From NCBI GenBank assembly GCA_014885115.2, contig WKLE02001054.1, positions 8,919-54,999 on the forward strand: 46,081 nt of DNA, in the 5' to 3' direction. Of the stretch, positions 19,092-28,500 are shown one piece after another. The position numbers and the translations under genes were made by a program. Under the pieces are notes generated by a model. It worked only from the letters and a program-made list of their open reading frames with translations, searched no databases and had not been told where the DNA came from. Position 1 is the stretch's first letter; the number at the start of each line of letters is the position of its first letter. The DNA comes from Asterionellopsis glacialis. Its lineage: Eukaryota; Bacillariophyta; Plagiogrammaphyceae; Rhaphoneidales; Asterionellopsidaceae.

Positions 19092-22000
19092 CTATAATTC
19101 AGGGATGTGTTTGATCGCATTGGATGCATTTTCAACCGCCTCGTTTAGACTTATGGTTACCAAAGGATCGGTCTTGAGGATTTCTCTCATCCTCGTGAAG
19201 ATGTCACCAAGCGGACCATCGCCAAGAGTTTGACGCACAGAACCACACGAAACGTCAACAATAGTATCTAGATCGACATTCATTTGTTTTTCTACCTTCT
19301 CCAAAGATTTGGTAAATTTGACAACTTCGTGACCAATTACTTGCGCTAGAAAGGAACTCTTACATACCGCTGAACAAAGTGACAGCGCAGCTCCCTTCCG
19401 CCCTACAAACTCAGCTATGCCGACCTCTGGATTTAAAAGGCTGGCCAATGAAGAGCTAGATAAAATTCGTACCCATAATCTAACCAGGGATGAAATTTTC
19501 GAAGCAGCACCTGCATCACTTGCAAACGCTTCCTCCAGTATTGAAGGCTTATTCCACAGCATCCGACTGAGAGCAACGAAAAATGCTTCTACCAATGCAT
19601 GGGGGTGCGGCTTTAGCATGACTGATTGTAATATCCTAACCATAATAGGTTGGCATAATGGATATGCAAATGATGGGAACAACTGAATGGAATCGTGAAT
19701 GAAGGTCAAAGCTAAAAGACAATCAGCCTTTGTTCCTCCGTTGCTATCAGTTTGGTTTGATTTTTCATCCGACATGGTCTCTTCTCCCTTTTCGTTCGCA
19801 AACATGCATGATACACAGTGGACTAAAAGGGATGGCAGGGATTCTCCGAGGGCTTCCAAAATTTGTGGACCATAAAGCGTGGAGTAAAGTTGAGCAATTT
19901 GAAGGCTTAGGTGAGGCTCGAGTTTCTTTTTCAAAATTATTTCGAGCCTTGGAGTCATCGCTGTGAGTGCACCACTCATTGTAGAGAGCCTGCTTGTTAA
20001 TAATACAACAAGCCAAAGCTTGAGTCCATCTTCCATCAATGCATCAATCCTGTGCGAGACACTAACATCAGTGCAGTAGTCGATAAGCGGAAATAAAACT
20101 TTTTGTACATGTGGGTTCTCAACTGCTGGATACCCTAGCTTCATTATTAGGTGACTCAGAACAGCTATAAGACAAGAGTGTATAGATACGCTATCTTCTG
20201 CTCGCTCCCATAGTGGTGGTAGCTGTTCTGCAATAGCATGGAGACAATGTTCTATTGCTTTCCCATTAGCTTCCACAAGTCGACTCACAAGCATTAAAGC
20301 AGTACGGAGACTATCATCAGAAGAAACCTGGTTGGCCAAGGCAAACGCATTTCCTAGTGCATTGACAGAGTGAGCTTTTATTGCAACAAGATAGGGATCA
20401 TTATCCTCTTTTGCCCCGCGCTCTAATGGGAGCATAGCTAGATGACCAAGACAACGTGCGGCATTCAAAGCCGTCACTACATCTACGCTCTGAAGAAGAT
20501 TTGTAGTGGTTTGGAAAGCAACTTCAAACTCTTGCGCGTCAAGTTTGTCTACGTACACAAACAATAATTGGACACCCCTTGATTGTAGAGTTCTTATGGG
20601 GAATGGGCTTTCTGGACCAATATTAGTTTGTAGGAGAATCCTTAGCTCCGCCATCCACCATTCACTAAAGTTCAAGCCTTTGGAAGGCATCCATTGACTA
20701 CAAATCTGCAATGAATGATAACAGGCTTCTCGATTAATTAGGCTCTCAAAATCTTGCTGCTGACTACAATGCCGAGCTAGAGTTAGCAAAGCCTGTCCAG
20801 CACGTTCGGAACCCCTTTCCATCATGGATCTTAGAACAATCTTACCGCAAATCCTAGGAGTGTCAGCTTCCATGGCTGTTCTTTCTGCTTCTTCTGTTTG
20901 AAAGTATCCTTCTGCGTCATTTTCCCATTCTAGGATTTCATCCTTCGTCAGACGCAAAAACTTTGTGACAAGTGCCTCTACTACTTTTTCACACAATCCC
21001 TCTGAAAGGAGCCCCGTGACGGCTTGTCGAGCTTCCACGATTCCTGGTTCGGTCGTGTCGACATCATTCTGAGCGCTCATGGCCTGTTGTATCATTGTTG
21101 CGCCCATTGCCTGTAAAAGCTGAGGCGGTAGTTGAGGTGCTTTGATCATGCTATTGTACTCTCGAGTGGATACAACATGGTTAATGAATTGAGCTTGTAA
21201 CACCAGCCGTTTCGTTGGGACATTATGTAACGTCGCAATGTCAAGTCCTAGCATACCCTCCAATACTGACTGTAGGCATGAAGATAAATAAGGTGCAAAT
21301 TTAGTTGGAGCTGCATCCATTGCGAAGATCAAGCATCGCAGTGTCGCCCGAAAAATCTTGTCCACTGGACGATTCCATTCTCCGACGCCTTCACTTTCGG
21401 TAGATGTCATATTGGGTGGGAAACTTATGGGATACATTCGTGTTTCCTTTAGAACTAACGTGGAATTTTCCAAAAATGTTTTCAAGTCTATCAGGTGTAG
21501 CACCATTGGAATAAGTTCGACCAAGCATTTAAGATATGCTACAGCCAATGCACCACTTTGAGACCAACCCGGTCCAGCAAACATCGTTGCTTGGACATGT
21601 TGTAAAGACTGTGAAGCAAGTTCTTTAAAGGCAGGAATTGCTGCATCAGCTGTCTTTTCACGTTCGGCTTTGGCTTTTTGAGAAATGGCTTGAATGGTAA
21701 CTAAACTTCGCGCTGCACCAGGACTTTTTATTATAATTTTACGGTGTCGTGTTGCTTGGAAGACATCTCGAAGAGCTTTGATGGCACGAATACGATTCAC
21801 GAGCGTTTCATTTGTCGATGTATGAACCCCAAGATCTTGAATTAAAGATGGCCAATTAGATGGGAAATCAAAAGCGGCAACATTGGCAACTGCCAGGCGA
21901 AGATGAAGCGCGACACGATCATCTACTTCAGCAAAAAGAAGCCGGGTTAATTTTTCGCGTGCACTATTTCTTTCACACTTTCGCTGTCGTCTTTTTTCAT

Positions 22001-22334
22001 TATCTAGATTACAAATACGAGTTTCGTCACTGATATCGTTGTCGCTTTGGTTGTCTTCGTCTTCTACTGACCACCTCCAAACTTTCGGCACGGCATTCTT
22101 TGCCAAAATTGCTGTCAACATTCTTAGATCATTGTTGTGAAGACTGCCGTTTTCCACAATAGAAAGGAGGTGGGAAAAATATCCAGGATCACTCGATACT
22201 TCCCAGGCACGAATTTTTGCTTCGGCGGGTTCTCTGATGGTAGCATCGTAGTGATAGCAGCTCTGTATAGCTGCAATTACATCACTAATCGAGTTAATGG
22301 TTTCGGCATTGTTTAATTGGTTTGAGGACATCAT
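19092..22334 (-). CDS. importin-beta-family karyopherin, probably importin-11-like (1080 aa)
   Basis: Karyopherins carry cargo through nuclear pores under control of Ran-GTP. This uninterrupted frame starts at ATGATG (22334). Residues about 35-90 match an importin N-terminal (IBN_N) domain: EPAEAKIRAWEVSSDPGYFS, LLSIVENGSLHNNDLRMLTA, LAKNAVPKVWRWS. A typical second-HEAT signature follows (LHLRLAVANVAAFDFPSNWP). An acidic insert (EDEDNQSDNDISDE) at about 91-105 sits where acidic loops occur in several importins. The rest is alpha-helical and HEAT-like to the C-terminus. The length is close to importin-11/Kap120 (roughly 1000 aa), and the pattern of PAE, the W(E), G(F/Y)(Y/F)S and WR residues is most like that subfamily. 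Other members such as importin-7/8 or importin-9 are not excluded. It is convergent with the LRR gene. Confidence 0.8.
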   Translation of the reverse strand: MMSSNQLNNAETINSISDVIAAIQSCYHYDATIREPAEAKIRAWEVSSDPGYFSHLLSIVENGSLHNNDLRMLTAILAKNAVPKVWRWSVEDEDNQSDNDISDETRICNLDNEKRRQRKCERNSAREKLTRLLFAEVDDRVALHLRLAVANVAAFDFPSNWPSLIQDLGVHTSTNETLVNRIRAIKALRDVFQATRHRKIIIKSPGAARSLVTIQAISQKAKAEREKTADAAIPAFKELASQSLQHVQATMFAGPGWSQSGALAVAYLKCLVELIPMVLHLIDLKTFLENSTLVLKETRMYPISFPPNMTSTESEGVGEWNRPVDKIFRATLRCLIFAMDAAPTKFAPYLSSCLQSVLEGMLGLDIATLHNVPTKRLVLQAQFINHVVSTREYNSMIKAPQLPPQLLQAMGATMIQQAMSAQNDVDTTEPGIVEARQAVTGLLSEGLCEKVVEALVTKFLRLTKDEILEWENDAEGYFQTEEAERTAMEADTPRICGKIVLRSMMERGSERAGQALLTLARHCSQQQDFESLINREACYHSLQICSQWMPSKGLNFSEWWMAELRILLQTNIGPESPFPIRTLQSRGVQLLFVYVDKLDAQEFEVAFQTTTNLLQSVDVVTALNAARCLGHLAMLPLERGAKEDNDPYLVAIKAHSVNALGNAFALANQVSSDDSLRTALMLVSRLVEANGKAIEHCLHAIAEQLPPLWERAEDSVSIHSCLIAVLSHLIMKLGYPAVENPHVQKVLFPLIDYCTDVSVSHRIDALMEDGLKLWLVVLLTSRLSTMSGALTAMTPRLEIILKKKLEPHLSLQIAQLYSTLYGPQILEALGESLPSLLVHCVSCMFANEKGEETMSDEKSNQTDSNGGTKADCLLALTFIHDSIQLFPSFAYPLCQPIMVRILQSVMLKPHPHALVEAFFVALSRMLWNKPSILEEAFASDAGAASKISSLVRLWVRILSSSSLASLLNPEVGIAEFVGRKGAALSLCSAVCKSSFLAQVIGHEVVKFTKSLEKVEKQMNVDLDTIVDVSCGSVRQTLGDGPLGDIFTRMREILKTDPLVTISLNEAVENASNAIKHIPEL

Positions 22335-24921
22335 TTTAGTTCAGAATGTTATATCTTTAGTGTCATATGAAAGTAATTATTTGTCAGGGTGACCTTTGTT
22401 CTATATTTTCTTTTGGTTTCTATAAGGCAAAAACATTTAAAAATGTGAACAAATCCATGGATGAGATGTGTCGTTTTTGTCAGCAGAGCTATTGAAAACA
22501 CATCAGCCAGGTGCATCTATCGCTACTCGGAGCTACAATCTCTCTCGTCGTCGTAGTGTCCTCTTGTTTCGATCGAAATCTTTTACCAGCATGGAGGGTT
22601 AGACAGTATCGTGCATATCTTCGAAGTAGAGAAGTGTGACACCTTCGTACCGCCGTTACTAAGACTAGTCATAAAATTTCGTTTTTAATTAAAGAGATAC
22701 CGGACTTTAAATTGGAAGATTTTATTGACTAATTTGCATCATCCATACGTTATGTAATATTTTATAATTATTATTATGATAGTCAGTTTGCACCTAATTA
22801 TTTATGAGTACAAAAACATTATATAATATAAAACAACTATTTGGCAAATTAGTTTTGACAGTAGTAGATAGAGCGGGCCCCTTTATCTCCACCTGTAAAT
22901 GTAATCCCAAAATCATTGCACCAGGTACAGGTATAATACATCATACAGTAATTGTATCAGCACTGTAGGAAAAATAGGAACTGTAAACATAAATAATATC
23001 TAAATCTCTAAAAAAGCCCAAGAAAAGAGTTGGGAGTTGGGAGCTTGTTGGCGGGAGGAGTGATGGATTAGGGATTGTGCAGTGATTGATCCGAAACTAG
23101 GTGCAGTAGACTCCACCTAATAAATTTCAAATCAGAGACAAGACAGTTTTCAAAGTGTACTTTCACAAGCAATGGCTCCTTTCTGCTGCTGCTTCAATCT
23201 CTGTGAAGGTTTGGCAGTGTGCATTGACAGAGGTTGAGCTAGAGAGGTATCAAGAAATTCTTTTATATATCTTACATTTGTTGCACCAAAAAATATCAGT
23301 TGGCTTTTGTTTCCATCAGATTACACTTATCTACCATGCATACCACCTGAAACAAAGTCTTCTTTCAACTGCAGGTATGATTTTGATATTCCCAACTTAA
23401 ATAAACCATAACAGTGGAAGATTTATTAGATGCAATTACAATCTCGTACAGTAATTTTTGCTGAAGCAATGGTGGTAGCAATTTCCAAATCCAACTTTAA
23501 AGTTGAAATGAATGTAAATGCTTCCAACAATTGATGCAAAAAACAAATCGGTTATTGAAATGTATGATTTTGAAATTTGAGCAAACCAGTGATTATGCTG
23601 TATGTTCACATTGAAGTGCTGTACTCATCAAGACAGGATGTTTTGTCACCCATTTTTTGTGAACATGGTGTTTCACCCAATATTCATTCTTTCATCAGAA
23701 AGGAAGATATTGTCTTTATGAATTGTTATCCATTTTCCAGAGTATAAATATGGATGCAGTTGGAAAGGCCCAATAGCAACTTGGTATAAGCGTGAATTGT
23801 TTTGTGTCCAGTTGCTGCTGTGATCCTTCAAACTTGTTGATTATGTCCTTTATTAAGTACCAGTTCCAACCATGTTCCCACTTGGTCCATCTCTAAAACT
23901 GGTTTTGGAAGATTTTGTTGTTTTACATTTTGTCTGCTGAAAGAACTCTCACAGAAATCAGTGGCCGCATCAAAGCCCCTCAAATTTCTAATCCACCAGC
24001 TCCCATTTGCTCGAGGGAGGATTCCAAAGGCTTTCCTTGTACCAGTGCCCGCTAATGTTTGTTGCAGTCTTTTGATAAAACTCTTCATTGGTCTGTCAAG
24101 AGGAGCAAACATCCACTGTCATGGTCAAGTTGACCGATGATGTGGAACCCATCAGGCATGCCGAGATTGGCCAAGGTTTGGCGTTCATCACGATGCTTTT
24201 GTTGAGCTCAATCTGAATCCAGTCTTAAGCTACACAAAGTCAGTGCTGGTTTGTAGCAAGCAATGTATTGATATTTTGCAGCCAAAGAGAGGAAGGCTAA
24301 GAGGAGGAACATCTTCAATTGATGCAAAACCAACAAAGTAGAAGAACCTTAGTGAGGCAAGGTGGTTTCGTGCTTTGCACTCGAAACTGGCTGGCGCGTA
24401 ACCATTTTCTCGAAATCCCCCGATTCTCATCAGTCGGAGTCGATCACCGGGTAGCACAAAAATGACGTAATTTTTGATAATTCAGACTATTGAATAAAGC
24501 GTCTGTCTGTGACCCTTTTCTCAAAATTCTGGGATCCTCCAAGCGGCCTGCTTGCAGACAGTCTCAAATCAACTACCTGGTAAGACCCGTTCTTATCGTT
24601 TTTTTTTAATTGTTTTTTTTTACTGTTTTTTGGGGCGCATATGCGCAGAAAAACATGGCCAGAATTGTTGACAATAAGAATGAAGTGTTTTCTTCAATGT
24701 TTTTTTGGGGGGTCTCTTATAGAGTTAGGCTTAGGTAAAAAAACAAAAATCTCATTTGCTCCCGATTTTTACTTTGACTTTTTTGCGCGCCCGAACACAT
24801 TTCTGCAGCGTTTGGAGACAAACGACAAATAATAACCAAATAACATCCTACTCCTCTATCCAACAAAAACAATGCCTCCTGTTTTCATTTGTTTGATTGG
24901 TGTTTTTTTTTAATTTCATTG

Positions 24922-24984
24922 TTGATTGCTGATTGTTGATTGTTGATTGTTGATTGCTGATTGTTGATTGTTGATTGTTCATTG
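24922..24984. repeat. heptamer microsatellite (TTGATTG), 9 copies
   Basis: Nine consecutive 7-bp units, TTGATTG with CTGATTG variants at units 2 and 6 and TTCATTG last. On the minus strand it would encode an artificial INNQQST repeat. Confidence 0.9.
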
Positions 24985-25119
24985 CCATGTCGTCCGATGC
25001 TGTCTTTGTTGTGTTTTATGTTGTTTTTTGTGTTGTCGTACAGTATTTGTGTCGAGCCAGACAGACCAATGCTGGAATTAGGGGTGCAAAGGAGAATGAG
25101 TGAGAACGAGTGACAGACC

Positions 25120-25210
25120 AAAAAAACAATGATTTGAAAAAAAAACAATGAATAGCAGTGCCAAAACCCATTTCTATAATCATTGTTTTTTTTTAAATCA
25201 TTGTTTTTTT
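25120..25210. repeat. A/T-rich foldback repeat
   Basis: Two AAAAAACAATGATT-like units at 25120-25151 are inverted as TCATTGTTTTTTTTAAATCA... at 25180-25210, with a 28-nt loop. It lies inside the candidate element 24587-25283. Confidence 0.8.
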
Positions 25211-25567
25211 TAAATCCGGGTTTTTTTTGTGCATAAACTCGCGCATGACAGAAAAAACAATAAAAAAACAACGATAAGAACGGCTCTAAGTCTGGATTCC
25301 CTGACAAAGATCAAAAATGATATAAACATGTCGGAAAAACTAGTAATGAAAAAAAATTGATAGACTACAAGAACAATCTTATACCACTGTCTAAAGAACA
25401 CTCAGAGATTTCGCCATAGCTGAAGAGAAACTAATATGATCATCTAAACACTGTTGCAATAATATAAGAAAAAGGAGGACAAACTTCATAACATAATTTA
25501 GATTATGGAATCCATGTTTTTCATACAGATGGCTTCTTTCCTACTGGTTTCCCCCCCCCTCCTTTCC

Positions 25568-28500
25568 TTAGACACCATCCGCATCCGCTAAAGCCTTAGC
25601 GTCATCTATAACGTCGGCCATTTCACCAATAGTTGTTGCTTCGATTAATTCTGCTGCTGAAATAGTTACTTTCCTTTTCTTAGTACTAAAAGACTTATTT
25701 AACATTCCAACAAGGACAGGAACACCAATTGATGCTAATCCACAATCCTCAAGTGTCCAATCAATTTCTGGATCAATACCAGTCATGCCTGCAATGATTT
25801 CCTTCAAAACGAGAACAGTATCCTCGTCATCATCTTCTTCTTCACCAACAATCCAAGCCTTGATGGTTTGAAATGCCGCACTCATGACAGGTTCAATGTA
25901 GGCATTAACAAATGTAGAAAATACAACCACGCACATGACAACTAAAGGGTATTCATACCATTCAGTTGGGCAAGGTTCTGGACTGAACCAGTACATGGGC
26001 TTTCTGTACCTCCACCAATTCCACCAATGTCCCTGCCTCGTTGCAGCAAAGTACCACTGACCAACGACTTGATGGAAGAGGAAGCAATTGTAGGAATGTG
26101 GGGACAATACAGTTACCAAGAAATTCGACCGAAGAAGGCTTGCCGTGAAACCCTCCCCGGTACTTAATGCAAACAGCCAAAGTGTAGTAAGTGGACAAAA
26201 GATGCGAGCATAGGCATTATCCCAAAGTCGATTTTGTTGAGCAACATCTGTATATTGATTGGCAACATCAGGTCTCATGTAGTATTCATCAGTGATTTCC
26301 AAGTTTCCTTGAGCAACTTGAGCAACGCTGAATGCAAAGATGGTAAAGGTACAACCATCTGCAACCCATCCCCACATCCTAGCACTGTGCGTCTCTCCTG
26401 GGCGGTAGGCATCATATAAGAAGGCTAAGGTAGCACCAATTACAAAGTACAAACCCCAAAATGGACCAACCAGGTAGAAACTTAATAACAATGCATTGTG
26501 GACGACACCGTCGGTGTATTCTTCCGGAGGATTCTTTTCTCCAGTTTCAGAATCGTAGTGGTTGTATCCGGTCCCATCTTTCGAAGCGAACCATGCAGGC
26601 ATTAAAATAGCATAATTCAAAACTTGTAGAGCAACCATAAGTTTGATTAACTTAGGAATGTTCTTCCTTGTCCTGTTGTAAAGGGCATTATAAACAGCTG
26701 GAAAATATGCTAAGCATTGGTAGTACATACTATTAAACCAGAGATAAAAACCAAGCCACCATGCAAGTGGCCAAGTGGGAGTAACTGCCAACCCGAACAA
26801 GTATGTAAAGATAGTTAGGAACAAACTCCACCAATACGATTCTTTGGTTGCAGGTGTACCCTCGCAAAAGAGAGGTGCCAATTTTCCATCTTCCGTGTAT
26901 AAATCGTTGGGTTGTGAATCCCAATGAAAGTCTTTGCTGAAAGTACTTGGACGGCATACTACCAAAAGGTTAATCAAACAAAAGATCAGAGAAATGACAT
27001 ACATGGGGTACATGGCTCCGATACGTGCTAAGAAGTAGTTGAATTTCTTGGTGATGACGGGGTTCATGGGCGATGCCATCGAATAACCACCCAAGATAAA
27101 AAAGACATGGACATGCCAGGGAAAACCCCGTAGATTATTAAAAGCACCCCAAGAAGCGTTAGCGCCAATATGCATAAACATCACATAACAGGCTAGGCAG
27201 AAACGTAAGCCACTTATAGTTCCCCAGTCAACATGAGCCTTGGCGTTTTCTTTTGGGACTTTGTTCAAATCTTCCTCTTCTGGGTCCATGCCTAACTCGG
27301 TGGATAGGCCAATCCTGATATATTTCTTGGTTTTAGTTTTAGGAAGTTCACTGTCTTCTACAATCTTCCACTTGGTGGGCCATTTGATGGGTGCAAGCTT
27401 GGCATCCTTGAGAAAATTACGCATTTCAACCATAACTTCGCGTAGGCCTACATCCTGGGGTGCATCCGAAGATAGTACAAGTGCACACCCAACTTCTTCT
27501 CCATACAACTTAGATGGGACAGCAAAACAAATAGGTGTCTGAATCCATGGATGAACTAGAAGAGGTTCCTCAACTTCAAAAGGTGACACTTGTTCACCGC
27601 CTTTTTTGATGAGTTCCTTGGCACGACCCTTGAGACTAAGGAAGCCTTCCTCGTCAATCATACCTACATCCCCGGTAAGGAAATACCAGCCTGTCTCATG
27701 ACCAGGATCCCAATTATTATCTTCTTGGTCAATTGGTAGAGAAAGGTAGAAGTATGACTTGCGGTCAGCGTCGGGGTTTTCTAGATACTTCTTCAAGACG
27801 GTGGGACCAGAAATTGCAATTTCTCCCTCCTCGCCATATGGCATTGGACGAAGATTACTTCTACTCACGATGGCTGTTGAGGCCGCTACAGGTACTCCAA
27901 CGGACCCAGGCTTGGTGGTAAGGGTGTCCTCTTTACCAGCTGGGGGCTGAGAGATTGGCATTTGCTCACTCATGGAATAGGTAGGATAAATCGGTACACC
28001 ACCGTATGCTAATGATAGAGCTTCTCCATCCGGACCAAGAAGGGCGGCAGCTCCAGAGCGAATCATTCGCAATGCATGTCCCTCTTTCCAAACACCATTT
28101 GAATCAATGCCATACGCAGAGCCCTTTTCACTACTTGACGCAACATCTTTCAAATAAGCAACAGTAGCATTATGGATGGTAGGAACCGAACTGTACCATG
28201 TTGGCTGAGGATTCGAAAGGGCAAGAGCATCAATCATCCTTTCTGGATCAAATGGTTCGCCATCGCATGATGCAGATCCACCTGATGCTAGAGTACAAAG
28301 GATAGAGGCGCTGATACCACCAATGTGAAATAAAGGCATGACGCTGTAAACAGTATCATTTGGTGTCAGCTGCATACTTTCAGCTAGGATGGCACCATTG
28401 GCGAGTAACGATGCTTGATCAAGCGGTACTCCCTTGGGCCGCGCAGTAGTACCAGACGTGCGTAGAAGAAGGCACGTACCTTCAGGTGGATTTAAAAGAG

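Larger units (their letters stand above)
24587..25283. mobile_element. candidate non-autonomous element bounded by inverted repeats
   Basis: CCGTTCTTATCGTT at 24587-24600 is exactly inverted at 25270-25283, and similarity extends inward through T-rich sequence with a shared TTGTTTTTT block. The interior (about 670 bp) has no coding potential. I could not find a convincing target-site duplication, so element status is tentative. Confidence 0.35.
22335..25567. other. gene-poor intergenic region with inverted and simple repeats
   Basis: About 3.2 kb between the importin start and the stop of the large fusion gene. Open frames (for example minus strand 23828-24112 and 24230-24457) have no recognisable domain. 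The right part, 24587-25283, is bounded by a 14-bp inverted repeat and contains poly-A/T-rich foldback sequence and a heptamer satellite, so it may be a small non-autonomous transposon. Confidence 0.5.

Noticed and set aside
23828..24457. Two minus-strand frames (94 and 75 codons).
   Set aside because: No recognisable domain, no start context and AT-rich repeats around; not annotated.
24922..24984. CRISPR-like regular repeat.
   Set aside because: Units are contiguous 7-mers without spacers, i.e. a microsatellite; no CRISPR array or cas genes in the window.
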